Source: Alkaliphilus transvaalensis ATCC 700919 (GTDB taxonomy: Bacteria; Bacillota; Clostridia; Peptostreptococcales; Natronincolaceae). From it: a stretch of 64,000 nucleotides of DNA. The stretch spans positions 1-64,000 of the forward strand of contig NZ_JHYF01000002.1 in NCBI RefSeq assembly GCF_000621485.1, given 5' to 3'. A program made the position numbers and the translations under genes. Below the pieces are notes generated by a model. It saw nothing but the letters and a program-made list of their open reading frames with translations, did not search any database and was not told the origin of the DNA. This document shows, in pieces, positions 1 to 8,986 of the stretch; position 1 is the stretch's first letter; each line of letters starts with the position of its first letter.

Positions 1-1
1 T

Positions 2-77
2 TGGGATATAGCCAAGTCGGTAAGGCAACGGACTTTGACTCCGTCATCCGCAGGTTCGAGTCCTGCTATCCCAGCCA
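2..77 (+). tRNA. tRNA-Gln (TTG)
   Basis: A cloverleaf is visible with acceptor TGGGATA/TATCCCA, a seven-base anticodon loop CTTTGAC (anticodon TTG), a GGTTCGAGTCC T-arm and an encoded CCA. It is the first tRNA of a 14-gene block that probably begins upstream of the window. Confidence 0.95.
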
Positions 78-81
78 ATTT

Positions 82-157
82 GACCCATTAGCTCAGTCGG
101 TAGAGCACCTGACTTTTAATCAGGGTGTCCCGCGTTCGAGTCGCGGATGGGTCACCA
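82..157 (+). tRNA. tRNA-Lys (TTT)
   Basis: The acceptor stem GACCCAT/ATGGGTC, the anticodon stem CCTGA/TCAGG around a loop with anticodon TTT, and an encoded CCA identify a lysine tRNA. Confidence 0.95.
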
Positions 158-173
158 ATTTCTAAAATGATAA

Positions 174-248
<75 letters not shown>

Positions 249-252
249 AAAT

Positions 253-329
253 GCGCCCATAGCTCAGCTGGATAGAGTGTCTGACTACGAATCAGAAGGT
301 CGGGAGTTCGAATCTCTCTGGGCGCACCA
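253..329 (+). tRNA. tRNA-Arg (ACG)
   Basis: The acceptor GCGCCCA/TGGGCGC and the anticodon stem CTGA/TCAG around CTACGAA give anticodon ACG. CCA is encoded. Confidence 0.95.
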
Positions 330-352
330 TTTATTTAAGTAGTAAAAAGTTT

Positions 353-427
353 TCCAGAGTAGCTCAATGGTGGAGCACCCGGCTGTTAACCGGTAGGCTG
401 GAGGTTCGAGTCCTCTCTCTGGAGCCA
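353..427 (+). tRNA. tRNA-Asn (GTT)
   Basis: The acceptor TCCAGAG/CTCTGGA and the loop CTGTTAA give anticodon GTT. CCA is encoded. Confidence 0.95.
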
Positions 428-434
428 TATAAAT

Positions 435-523
435 GCCGAAGTGGCGGAACTGGCAGACGCACAGGACTTAAAATCCTGCGGTCCTTACCGACCGTACCGG
501 TTCGATTCCGGTCTTCGGCACCA
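435..523 (+). tRNA. tRNA-Leu (TAA)
   Basis: This is a class II tRNA with a long variable arm. The acceptor is GCCGAAG/CTTCGGC, the anticodon loop CTTAAAA gives TAA, and CCA is encoded. Confidence 0.95.
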
Positions 524-565
524 ACAAATAAAGCTGGTAAGTTCTCTTACCAGCTCTAAAAATCA

Positions 566-650
566 GGAGGGGTTCCCGAGCGGCCAAAGGGGGCAGACTG
601 TAAATCTGTTGTCAGCGACTTCGAAGGTTCGAATCCTTCTCCCTCCACCA
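566..650 (+). tRNA. tRNA-Tyr (GTA)
   Basis: This is a class II tRNA with acceptor GGAGGGG/TCCCTCC, anticodon loop CTGTAAA (GTA), a long variable arm and encoded CCA. Confidence 0.95.
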
Positions 651-659
651 ACTTATCAT

Positions 660-733
660 GCGGGTGTAGTTCAGTGGTAGAACTTCAGCCTTCCAAGCTG
701 ACCGCGAGGGTTCGATTCCCTTCACCCGCTCCA
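660..733 (+). tRNA. tRNA-Gly (TCC)
   Basis: The acceptor GCGGGTG/CACCCGC and the loop CTTCCAA give anticodon TCC. CCA is encoded. Confidence 0.94.
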
Positions 734-754
734 TTTTAATAATTATATAAGCAA

Positions 755-843
<89 letters not shown>

Positions 844-849
844 AAATCT

Positions 850-940
850 GGAGAAGTACTCAAGTGGCTGAAGAGGACGGTTTGCTAAACCGTTAGATCG
901 TGTATGCGGTGCGCGGGTTCGAATCCCGCCTTCTCCGCCA
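850..940 (+). tRNA. tRNA-Ser (GCT)
   Basis: This is a class II tRNA with acceptor GGAGAAG/CTTCTCC, anticodon loop TTGCTAA (GCT), a long variable arm and encoded CCA. It lies 6 nt after the other serine tRNA. Confidence 0.95.
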
Positions 941-948
941 GATTTTAT

Positions 949-1025
949 CCGGGTGTAGCGCAGTTTGGTAGCGCACATGGTTTGGGACCATGGGGTCGGG
1001 AGTTCGAATCTCTCCACCCGGACCA
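949..1025 (+). tRNA. tRNA-Pro (TGG)
   Basis: The acceptor CCGGGTG/CACCCGG with discriminator A and the loop TTTGGGA give anticodon TGG. CCA is encoded. Confidence 0.94.
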
Positions 1026-1043
1026 TAAAAATTTATATAAAAT

Positions 1044-1120
1044 GGGCCTTTAGCTCAGTTGGTTAGAGCGTCCGGCTCATAACCGGTAGGTCCGGGGTTC
1101 GAGTCCCTGAAGGCCCACCA
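1044..1120 (+). tRNA. tRNA-Met (CAT)
   Basis: The acceptor GGGCCTT/AAGGCCC is fully paired, so this is not an initiator type. The loop CTCATAA gives anticodon CAT. An isoleucine tRNA with lysidine-modified CAT is possible, but an elongator methionine tRNA is more likely. Confidence 0.9.
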
Positions 1121-1144
1121 TCCATTTTATATAATTTAATTTTA

Positions 1145-1221
<77 letters not shown>

Positions 1222-1233
1222 GCTTATTTTTAT

Positions 1234-1309
1234 GCCCAGATAGCTCAGTCGGTAGAGCAGGGGACTGAAAATCCCCGTGTCGGTGGTTCGATTCCGCCTC
1301 TGGGCACCA
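1234..1309 (+). tRNA. tRNA-Phe (GAA)
   Basis: The acceptor GCCCAGA/TCTGGGC and the loop CTGAAAA give anticodon GAA. It is the last gene of the tRNA block and sits 8 nt before the terminator hairpin. Confidence 0.95.
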
Positions 1310-1316
1310 TTAGTAA

Positions 1317-1346
1317 CTAGTGTACTTTATACACTAGATTTTTTTT
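1317..1346 (+). terminator. Terminator of the tRNA block
   Basis: A perfect 8-bp stem CTAGTGTA/TACACTAG with a 5-nt loop is followed by AT and eight T residues. Confidence 0.9.
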
Positions 1347-1628
1347 GCACTTTTTTAAATTGACAATTCTATAAAATTAAAAAATATATTTTAAAAGATT
1401 TTTTATTCGAAATTTAAGAGAGTATATTAAATAAAGTATGGCTGAAAATTATGGATAAACTTCTAAATGACCATAGTTTTTTATGTATTTACATGAAAAG
1501 AAAGACACTCCTTAAAAGTGTCTTAAATAGAGTATATTTTAATTTAAAAAAGATATTTGTTTGTTCATTATGGCCTTTCTAAGACCTCTAATTTTAGCAA
1601 TCTACTTAATGATGCAGGAAATCAATGC

Positions 1629-2687
1629 TTAGGTGTTAGAGGCTAGTTTTTCGTTGGTATTCATTGCAAGATTATCAATTATGTGATTGATAAGGCTAAT
1701 AACAGCTAATAAACCTGCTTTTGTACTTAGATCAATTTCCATAAGATGCTGATAAAAGAAAGGACTACATTCATCATCAAGCATTGTTGAATTGAAACAA
1801 GGCTCAAACTCATTAAGATTAAGATAATAGAGTTTTTTCTTATCTGGTAATATCCTTTTCTTCAGGGGGATTTCGATCTGAAAAATTCCATCCTTAGGGA
1901 TCCAATTAAAATCATAGCTAGTAGTGTAGTGTACTTCTGGTGGCAAATTAGATTGTTTAGAAGTCTTACCAGATACTCTAAGACAATTTTTCTTAATTAT
2001 GATATCGTTAGGGTGATAACTAAGATTCATTAACTTATTAGGAACCTCTGGTATGATGAAAGTTTTTTCAAGTAAAGAATTTACATCAGGAAAATGGTCA
2101 AAGATAGTAGCCACCTTTGCTAGATAATAGATATCTTCATAATTATGAAGTAGTATCGTTTTTTCAAGGGCCGGTGACGGGTTAGATTCATAAGTTTTAT
2201 AGAGCACTACACTATCTTTTCCACTAATGGTATCTTGTCTATTAATCCCTAGATAATTCTCAACAGTTTTAAGTTTTAAATTCTCCAACGGTAATTGTCC
2301 CTTGCACTTTTTCAAGAAATGAAGAATATCAAAATGTTTTATATCATCGTGGGGCCACGTAATATTATACTTCTTGAAACGTTCCTTTAAAAATGGATAA
2401 TCAAAGGTTACTCCGTTGTAGGTTATAAGGAAATCATACCTTTTAATTTCTTCTGCAAAAAATTGTAATAGTTCTTCCTCTTCATGTATATTTTCTGCAA
2501 AAAATTGCTTAATAACTGTTCGGTTATTATGGGGATAGAGAAGACCAATTAAAATAACGTTATGATATTTAGAACTTAAGCCAGTTGTTTCTATATCTAA
2601 TATGCAAAAAGTGTTTTTTTCTAAAATCCCTCTGTAAAAGGAGGGCATTGGAAATTTTTCGTTGATGGTATGGTTTTTTATTTTCAT
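1629..2687 (-). CDS. Ribonuclease H-like 3'-5' exonuclease, YprB family
   Basis: This 352-residue protein carries a DEDD-type exonuclease core. Exo I is CILDIETTGL near residue 29, exo II is around LITYNGVTFDYPFLKERF near residue 87, and exo III is the HNYEDIYYL stretch near residue 182. This matches the YprB-like ribonuclease H superfamily found in many Firmicutes. The C-terminal 150 residues have no motif I recognise. The start follows an AGGAGG site on the minus strand. It is transcribed alone, away from the helicase at 3125. The true substrate is not known to me; a role in DNA or RNA 3'-end trimming is inferred from the fold only. Confidence 0.8.
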   Translation of the reverse strand: MKIKNHTINEKFPMPSFYRGILEKNTFCILDIETTGLSSKYHNVILIGLLYPHNNRTVIKQFFAENIHEEEELLQFFAEEIKRYDFLITYNGVTFDYPFLKERFKKYNITWPHDDIKHFDILHFLKKCKGQLPLENLKLKTVENYLGINRQDTISGKDSVVLYKTYESNPSPALEKTILLHNYEDIYYLAKVATIFDHFPDVNSLLEKTFIIPEVPNKLMNLSYHPNDIIIKKNCLRVSGKTSKQSNLPPEVHYTTSYDFNWIPKDGIFQIEIPLKKRILPDKKKLYYLNLNEFEPCFNSTMLDDECSPFFYQHLMEIDLSTKAGLLAVISLINHIIDNLAMNTNEKLASNT

Positions 2688-2699
2688 AAATTCCTCCTG

Positions 2700-3124
2700 T
2701 AAAAATACTCACAATTAATTTAATCATATTTTATCATATTTTAGAGGATTCACGCCTAAAAAGAGACAAAAATTAATACTTCTTTTGCTAAAAAGATAGA
2801 GTCTATTGAAATAATTTGAAACGAAGGCAAAGAGGAATAGCATTAATTGATAGAATTGACCTTAGTATAATAAAAGAAAATGATGAGGAAGAACGTTAAG
2901 TCGAGCTATTGGTTTATAGTTTTGCAATTGTTCTAACGTAAAAGATATGATACACTTTTAAATGAAGATTCTATGGTGAAAAGCCTACTTTTTCTGTGGA
3001 AAAATTCTATATTGATTAGTTGGAAGTGACAGAAGGTTATAAAATATAATTTGAACTCAGTTCATGGGTTAGTTATAATACCTTGTAATAAGTATACAAA
3101 AAGTATGTATTAAAGAGGTGTATA
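2700..3124. other. Intergenic region between divergent genes
   Basis: This AT-rich stretch lies between the divergent YprB-like and helicase genes. It holds the promoter at 3051-3079 and otherwise no coding signal or repeat that I can support. Confidence 0.5.
3051..3079 (+). promoter_or_regulatory. Sigma-A-like promoter for the UvrD-like helicase
   Basis: A TTGAAC box and a TATAAT box are separated by exactly 17 nt, about 45 nt before the helicase start codon. Confidence 0.65.
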
Positions 3125-5158
3125 ATGGATTACCAATTTTTAAATAATTTAAATCATCAACAAAAAAAAGCTGCAATGCACGTTAATGGACCTTGTATGA
3201 TTTATGCAGGGCCAGGTTCAGGGAAGACAACAGTAATTACCCATAGATTATCGTATTTAATTAAACAATATAAAATTAATCCCCAAAATATTTTGGTAAT
3301 AACTTTTACTAAAGCAGCTGCAGAGGAAATGAAGAGTAGGTTTCATCAGTTTCAGGGAGATTTTTTTGAGTCAAATGTAAATTTCGGAACCTTCCATTCG
3401 GTGTTCTTTAAAGTAATTAGAACATGGGGCGGATATGGACTAAAAGATATTTTAAATGAGAAGGAGAAGTATATCTTAATTAAAAATATAGTTAAGACTT
3501 TAAATATTGAACATGGAGAAGATGACGAATACATTAAAGAGATCATTTTAGAACTAGGTTTATACTATAGCAATTATTTAAATCGAGAAGCATTTACTCC
3601 TCATACGATGGATAAAGCAGATTTTATTAGGATTGTTGATTGCTATGAAAACTATAAAAAGGATAATAAAAAAATAGATTTTGATGATATGTTAATACAA
3701 TGTTATCATTTATTAAAATCTAATCCTAAAATTTTAAGTAGGCTAAGACAACAATATCAGTATATTTTAATTGATGAATTTCAAGATATCAATATGATTC
3801 AGTTTGAAATTGTTAGGATGCTGGCAGAACCACTGAATAATCTCTTTGTTGTAGGGGATGATGATCAGTCTATCTATAGTTTTAGAGGTGCCAACCCACA
3901 ATTTATTTTAGAGTTTGACAAGATTTATCCAGAGGCTGAAAAAATCATTATTAATATGAATTATCGATGTAGGCAAAAAGTGATTGAAAGGGCCAATGCC
4001 TTAATTAGTAAAAATCAAGTTAGAGTAGACAAAAAGATAGAGGCCTTCAAAACAGAAGGAGGAGTGGTTGAATATCATTCACCAAAAGACCGTGAGGAAG
4101 AAAAAAAGGAAATTTGTGAACTAATCCAAGATTGTTTAAAGAGGGGATATCATTATAAGGATATTGCAATCATCTATCGAACAAATATATTGGCAAATGG
4201 AATGATAGAGGCCTTACTAGAATATCAAATTCCTTACTATTGTAAAGATCAAGTGAATAATATCTATGATCATTGGGTTGTTAGAGATATAATTGCCTAC
4301 TTAAAATGTGCCAATAATATTAATGATAGAGAATCTCTGACAAGGATTCTAAACAAGCCCACTAGATATATTTCTAAAAAGTCTGTTGCAGAAGCTAATA
4401 GTTATCATAAGGACTTAATAACCTCATTAAAAGTAAAAGGAAATTTAAAGCCCTATCAAATTAAGTTGTTGGATCAATTAGAAATAGACTTTAAAAATAT
4501 TAGTCGACTAACTACAATTGAGGCTATTAGATATATACGAAAAGAAATGAAGTATGATGAATATATAGAAGGATACTGTTTTGACAAGAAAATCTCTAGT
4601 AATGGGATTTTTGAATTGATAGATGAATTTGAAGAATCTTCACTAAAATATTTAGAACATCATGCTTTCTTAAAACATATAGAAGATTTTAAAAATATGA
4701 TTAAGGAGCCAAAGAAGAAGGAAGCAGGCGATAATGAGGTTCAGCTATTAACTATGCATAGCGCAAAGGGGTTAGAGTATGGTGTCGTTATTGTTGTAGA
4801 TGCAGTAGAAGGAATTACCCCCCATAGCAAGTCAATGGAAGAGGTAGATGAAATAGAAGAAGAACGTAGATTGTTTTATGTAGCTATTACTAGAGCTAAA
4901 GAGGAACTTTACATTTATTCCCCACAATTCCGATTTGATCGAAAGGCTGAACCCTCCAGATTTATAAACGAGATGCAATATACAGGACCAAAGAGATCTG
5001 AGTTAAAAATAGGCAAAGAGGTCTTTCATAAAATTTTTGGAAGGGGTTTTATTGAGGGACTTACAGAAAAAATTGTTAAGATACGCTTTACGAAGAATAA
5101 TTTAGTTAAAGATTTAGACCTAGAAATTTGTATGAAGAATAATATTTTAAATAATTGA
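3125..5158 (+). CDS. UvrD/Rep/PcrA-type superfamily 1 DNA helicase
   Basis: This 677-residue ATP-dependent 3'-5' DNA helicase has the full SF1A motif set. Walker A is AGPGSGKTT at residues 28-36, Walker B is LIDEFQD near 220, motif III is VGDDDQSIYSFRGA near 245, motif V is LTMHSAKGLEY near 542, and motif VI is RLFYVAITRAKEEL near 580. The last 50 residues (GKEVFHKIFGRGFI) resemble the small Tudor-like tail of PcrA. It is shorter than typical PcrA (about 720-740), so it may be a second UvrD-like paralogue rather than PcrA itself. The start is supported by AAAGAGGTG 4 nt upstream. Confidence 0.9.
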   Translation: MDYQFLNNLNHQQKKAAMHVNGPCMIYAGPGSGKTTVITHRLSYLIKQYKINPQNILVITFTKAAAEEMKSRFHQFQGDFFESNVNFGTFHSVFFKVIRTWGGYGLKDILNEKEKYILIKNIVKTLNIEHGEDDEYIKEIILELGLYYSNYLNREAFTPHTMDKADFIRIVDCYENYKKDNKKIDFDDMLIQCYHLLKSNPKILSRLRQQYQYILIDEFQDINMIQFEIVRMLAEPLNNLFVVGDDDQSIYSFRGANPQFILEFDKIYPEAEKIIINMNYRCRQKVIERANALISKNQVRVDKKIEAFKTEGGVVEYHSPKDREEEKKEICELIQDCLKRGYHYKDIAIIYRTNILANGMIEALLEYQIPYYCKDQVNNIYDHWVVRDIIAYLKCANNINDRESLTRILNKPTRYISKKSVAEANSYHKDLITSLKVKGNLKPYQIKLLDQLEIDFKNISRLTTIEAIRYIRKEMKYDEYIEGYCFDKKISSNGIFELIDEFEESSLKYLEHHAFLKHIEDFKNMIKEPKKKEAGDNEVQLLTMHSAKGLEYGVVIVVDAVEGITPHSKSMEEVDEIEEERRLFYVAITRAKEELYIYSPQFRFDRKAEPSRFINEMQYTGPKRSELKIGKEVFHKIFGRGFIEGLTEKIVKIRFTKNNLVKDLDLEICMKNNILNN

Positions 5159-5222
5159 AGAAAGAAATGGCCAGTATATTTTGATTTGTATTAGGGAAAA
5201 TAAATACTAATTCTTTTGTTAT

Positions 5223-5260
5223 AAAAAATAGAGATCGACATTTGTCGATCTCTATTTTTT
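5223..5260. terminator. Bidirectional terminator between helicase and asparaginase
   Basis: An 11-bp perfect stem TAGAGATCGAC/GTCGATCTCTA has an A-run on its left and a T-run on its right, so it serves both convergent genes. Confidence 0.9.
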
Positions 5261-5278
5261 ATAACGAATAGGAAAGTC

Positions 5279-6274
5279 TTACTTTTTATATTGATTATAC
5301 TCCATTATTTCTTTGATCTCATCAAGATTTTTAGTAACACTTAATGCCAACATTAATTTAATGCGGGCTTTCTGACCTGGCAAATCTCCACCCAAGATAA
5401 CGCCAAGGTTTCTAAGGTGACGGCCACCACCCTCATAACCATAACTATCTAATACTCTTCCTGTAGGGCAACGGGATACCATAACAACTGCTACCTGCTG
5501 CTTAATGGCATACTGAATTCCTTCAAGCATAGTAGGAGGTACGTTACCTCTTCCCATAGCTTCAATAACAATTCCCTTTGAACCAGAATCAACACAATAG
5601 TTAATAAGGCGGGAATCCATGCCAGCTGCTGATTTTATTAAATCAACTTCAGGAACGATAGAGTCTGTTAGGATATGTTGACGATTAACGATATCTCTAT
5701 GTAGAATAACTTCATCATTGTCAACAATTCCTAAAGGTCCATACTCTAATGATTTAAAAGTATCTAGACTTAGCGTGTTGGCTTTTGTTACCTCACTAGC
5801 AGCATTAACTTCATTATTCATAACAACTAAAACCCCTTTATTAATTGCTTCAGGTGAAATAGCTGTACAAACTGCTGCAGCCAAATTACTCGGACCATCG
5901 TAACCTAATTCTGAACTGTTTCTCATTGCTCCAACAACTACAATCGGTTTAGGACTATCAATTGAAAGGTCAAGTAGATAAGCAGTTTCCTCCAATGTAT
6001 CAGTCCCATGGGTGATAATAACTCCAGTAATATCATCTCTATTTAAGGTATCCACCACCAGTTTTCTCAAATCCATCATCATATTAATGTCAATTTGAGG
6101 GCCTGGTAATTTAGAAAAGTTAAGCGTTTCAATTTCTGCATATTTATCGATATTAGTCACCAAAGATAAAATTTCTTGACTAGACAATGATGGGATGGCT
6201 GCTCCTATCCTTGGATCTACAGACATTGAAATTGTTCCACCAGTAAAAATAACGGCCACTTTAGGTTTATTCAT
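5279..6274 (-). CDS. ansA: L-asparaginase
   Basis: This 331-residue enzyme hydrolyses asparagine to aspartate and ammonia. The N-terminal catalytic threonine loop is FTGGTIS at residues 10-16. The second catalytic signature THGTDTLEET lies near residue 89, and the substrate-contacting stretch VVGAMRNSSELGYDGP follows. Length and motifs fit the asparaginase/glutaminase family. No signal peptide is visible, so a cytoplasmic type I-like enzyme is likely. An AGGAGG site precedes the ATG. It is monocistronic and ends at the bidirectional terminator. Confidence 0.92.
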   Translation of the reverse strand: MNKPKVAVIFTGGTISMSVDPRIGAAIPSLSSQEILSLVTNIDKYAEIETLNFSKLPGPQIDINMMMDLRKLVVDTLNRDDITGVIITHGTDTLEETAYLLDLSIDSPKPIVVVGAMRNSSELGYDGPSNLAAAVCTAISPEAINKGVLVVMNNEVNAASEVTKANTLSLDTFKSLEYGPLGIVDNDEVILHRDIVNRQHILTDSIVPEVDLIKSAAGMDSRLINYCVDSGSKGIVIEAMGRGNVPPTMLEGIQYAIKQQVAVVMVSRCPTGRVLDSYGYEGGGRHLRNLGVILGGDLPGQKARIKLMLALSVTKNLDEIKEIMEYNQYKK

Positions 6275-6610
6275 AAATAAACCTCCTTTTAGTTATATTG
6301 ATTAATTAAGACTTAATTATTATCTACTGCAACATTATTATATATTATCATATTAATTTTGTGAATGACAAAATTGTAATAAAAACAATCTAAAGGAAAT
6401 TTGGAGTGAATTAAATGAGAATAATAAAAACAAAAGTGGCATTACAAAAATAAAACTAGTACTAGCAACATAAAAATTAAAGTTTAAGTTTAAGGGAAGA
6501 AAAATGATATGAAGAAATTATGTGAAGAAATTATGTGAATTGAATAATAGGAACCGTTATGCTGTTGAGTATGACATAATGTGGCTAAATAGTTTAAATT
6601 AAAAAAGGGT
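6275..6610. other. AT-rich intergenic region
   Basis: No gene is seen here. A short direct repeat, GAAGAAATTATGT, occurs twice in tandem around 6510-6540. Confidence 0.4.
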
Positions 6611-6720
6611 AAAAAAATAACTGGGTCGCGGACCCAGTTTCACATTTAGCTTAATGTGATTTCAAAAGGGGTATTGGGAATAGAGATTATATAATCGAGG
6701 TTACCAGGGGGATAACCACA
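6611..6720 (-). ncRNA. Candidate small RNA with C-rich loops
   Basis: A minus-strand transcription unit of about 110 nt has no ORF. It would start just after the promoter at 6726-6754 and end at a strong terminator, stem AACTGGGTC/GACCCAGTT with loop CGC, followed by ATTTTTTT on the minus strand (6611-6640). Between them lie a GGTTA/TAACC hairpin with C-rich loop TCCCCCTGG, a GATTA/TAATC hairpin, a single-stranded stretch with CCC and CCCC runs, and a CACATT/AATGTG hairpin. C-rich loops are typical of Firmicute regulatory RNAs that pair with G-rich ribosome binding sites (RsaE/RoxS, FsrA type). I do not recognise the family. Confidence 0.6.
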
Positions 6721-6725
6721 TTTAA

Positions 6726-6754
6726 ATTATAACAAATATCGACAAAAAATGCAA
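6726..6754 (-). promoter_or_regulatory. Promoter of the candidate small RNA
   Basis: On the minus strand TTGCAT and TATAAT are separated by exactly 17 nt. No minus-strand gene lies downstream other than the candidate small RNA. Confidence 0.65.
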
Positions 6755-6892
6755 CTGAAAGAATGTATTTTTATTCGACATTTAAAAAGAATTTTATGGT
6801 TAATAGGGCATAGTTTTAAAGCTAAAGGGATTTAGTTTGTAATTGAACCTCAATGGTGTATAATTAAGTTATAGACATGTTTAAGGAGGTAA

Positions 6893-7510
6893 ATGAAATT
6901 GAATTTAGCTGTAGAAAATCTTATAAAAAAATTAGAAGAAAAGAAATTTAAAGTCAAGTATTTTGAGAAAAAAGAAGAGGCTATTGAATCAGTTTTGGCA
7001 GAAACAGTGGATGATCATGTAGTTGGAATTGGTGGCTCAATGACGATAAAAGAATTAGAACTACATGAAATATTAAAGGGGCAGGGCAAAGAGATATATT
7101 GGCATTGGCTAGTAGAACCTCAAGAAAGAAACGCAATAAGACAGAAGGCAAATAATGCAGATGTATATTTATCAAGTACAAATGCTTTAACAGAAGCTGG
7201 AGAACTTGTTAATATAGATGGGTTAGGAAATCGAGTAAGTGGGATGTTTTATGGCCCTAAAAAGGTAATTGTAATTTGTGGAATAAATAAAATTACTAGT
7301 GACTATAATACGGCGATAGAACGAATTAAGAAGAGTGCCTGTCCGTCAAATGCTAGACGATTAGGTCTTAAAACACCCTGCGCTGCCACAGGTGAATGCA
7401 ATGATTGCCTAAGTCCTGATAGAATGTGTAATATCACAACTATAATAAGCCATAAACCGATGGCAATTGACTTTCATATTTATTTGATTGGTGAAAACTT
7501 AGGTTATTAG
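6893..7510 (+). CDS. LUD-domain (LutC/YkgG-like) protein
   Basis: This 205-residue protein belongs to the LUD (DUF162) family. The conserved GIGGSMTIKEL stretch lies near residue 42, followed by the DVYLSSTNALTEAGELVNIDGLGNR signature near residue 87. The C-terminal third has cysteines in CPSNARRLGLKTPC and CNDCLSPDRMC, a pattern seen in stand-alone clostridial LUD proteins. It is not next to lutA/lutB, so a role in lactate oxidation is not supported here. The start ATG follows AAGGAGG closely. A TATAAT box sits at 6859-6864 with a weak -35. The gene is followed by a long hairpin. Confidence 0.82.
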   Translation: MKLNLAVENLIKKLEEKKFKVKYFEKKEEAIESVLAETVDDHVVGIGGSMTIKELELHEILKGQGKEIYWHWLVEPQERNAIRQKANNADVYLSSTNALTEAGELVNIDGLGNRVSGMFYGPKKVIVICGINKITSDYNTAIERIKKSACPSNARRLGLKTPCAATGECNDCLSPDRMCNITTIISHKPMAIDFHIYLIGENLGY

Positions 7511-7561
7511 TATAAATAGTAGCAAATAAATAAGTTTTATAATATTACAGATAAACCCATT

Positions 7562-7607
7562 AAACCTCAGAATATTAGGTTGGATCATCTAATATGTCTG
7601 AGGTTTT
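7562..7607 (+). terminator. Terminator-like hairpin after the LUD gene
   Basis: AAACCTCAGA pairs with TCTGAGGTTT, with an inner ATATTAG/CTAATAT stem. Only a short T-run follows. Confidence 0.6.
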
Positions 7608-7826
7608 AAATGTGCTAATGAGTAGTTTGATAATTTATTATAGCGTTTGACAATTTTGGTTTTATTGTTTCTAAGCTGGAAAAGATTTAATTCTAATTTA
7701 CAGGACTAATTCAATCATTCTTATTGCTTTTGGATATACTATTTTTTGAGGAAAACTTTACAAATTGCAATTATTCAGATATGATAAAAATTGTAATTAT
7801 GGAATGAATCGAGGGTGAAAATATTA

Positions 7827-8981
7827 ATGGAAGTATATTTAGATAATGCAGCCACAACAAAGCCTAAGAAGACCGTTATAGAAGCTGTTGTAAAGGCTAT
7901 GGAAGAAAATTATGGAAACCCTTCATCCCTTCATCGAAAAGGGGTGGAAGTGGAGAAAAGTATTAAAAATGCTAGAAAACTTATCGCAAAGACATTAGGC
8001 TGTAAAGATCAAGAATTTTACTTTACATCAGGAGGTACAGAATCTAATAATATTGCTATAAGAGGTATTGCTGAAGCAAATCATAGGGCTGGCAAGCATA
8101 TTGTGACTACAAAAATCGAGCATCCCTCAGTCTTAAATACCTTTAAAGATTTAGAAGGAAGAGGCTATGAGGTTACGTATTTAGATATAGATAGTGGTGG
8201 GTTTATCTCCTTAGAAAAACTTGAAGCTTCTATTAGAGAGGATACGATACTGGTATCAATTATGCATGTAAATAATGAAGTTGGAAGTATACAGCCTATT
8301 CAAGAAATAGGAAGACTTATTAAAGGTAAAAATTCAAAAACCTTATTTCATGTAGATGCTATTCAATCCTTTGGAAAAATTAAGTTTATATTATCTAATT
8401 TGGAAGTGGATACAATGGCCATTAGTGGTCATAAAGTTCATGGGCCAAAGGGAATCGGTGGATTATACGTAAAAAAGGGTATAAAAATAAAACCTATCGT
8501 TACTGGTGGCGGACATGAGATGGGTTTACGTGCAGGCACCGAAAATGTACCAGGGATTTTAGGTTTTGCTGAAGCCGTTAGGATCATAATGGAAGAACAA
8601 GACCAACAAATTAAACAAATGAAATTTTTAAAAAGTTACTTTATAGAAAAGATACAGGGAGAAATTAAAGATGTGGTGATCCATAGTGGTACAGAAGAAA
8701 GCTTTGCGCCCCATATTATCAACATGTCTTTTATGGGTACAAAAAGTGAAGTGTTACTTCATAGCTTAGAAGGCGATGGTATATATGTATCTTCTGGCTC
8801 TGCCTGTTCATCAAAAAAGAAGGGCTACAGTCATGTTCTTTCTGCCATGAAAATAAAGGAAGCTTTAATAGATAGTTCTTTAAGAATAAGTGTAAGTGAT
8901 ACTAATACAAAAGACGAAATAGATTATGCAGTTACCCAAATAAAAAAGCAAGTCGAACTACTTAGAAAAATTATGAGGTGA
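7827..8981 (+). CDS. Cysteine desulfurase (NifS/IscS family)
   Basis: This PLP enzyme of about 384 residues takes sulfur from cysteine as an enzyme persulfide. The N-terminal VYLDNAATTKP, the PLP-lysine region ISGHKVHGPKGIGGLYVKKG, GGGHEMGLRAGTENVPG, and the active-site cysteine loop SSGSACSSKKKGYSHVL are all present. I chose the ATG at 7827 because GAGGGTG precedes it at correct spacing; an in-frame GTG at 7815 lies inside that site. It is translationally coupled to thiI, for which it is the likely sulfur donor in 4-thiouridine synthesis. Confidence 0.92.
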   Translation: MEVYLDNAATTKPKKTVIEAVVKAMEENYGNPSSLHRKGVEVEKSIKNARKLIAKTLGCKDQEFYFTSGGTESNNIAIRGIAEANHRAGKHIVTTKIEHPSVLNTFKDLEGRGYEVTYLDIDSGGFISLEKLEASIREDTILVSIMHVNNEVGSIQPIQEIGRLIKGKNSKTLFHVDAIQSFGKIKFILSNLEVDTMAISGHKVHGPKGIGGLYVKKGIKIKPIVTGGGHEMGLRAGTENVPGILGFAEAVRIIMEEQDQQIKQMKFLKSYFIEKIQGEIKDVVIHSGTEESFAPHIINMSFMGTKSEVLLHSLEGDGIYVSSGSACSSKKKGYSHVLSAMKIKEALIDSSLRISVSDTNTKDEIDYAVTQIKKQVELLRKIMR

Positions 8982-8986
8982 TGAAA

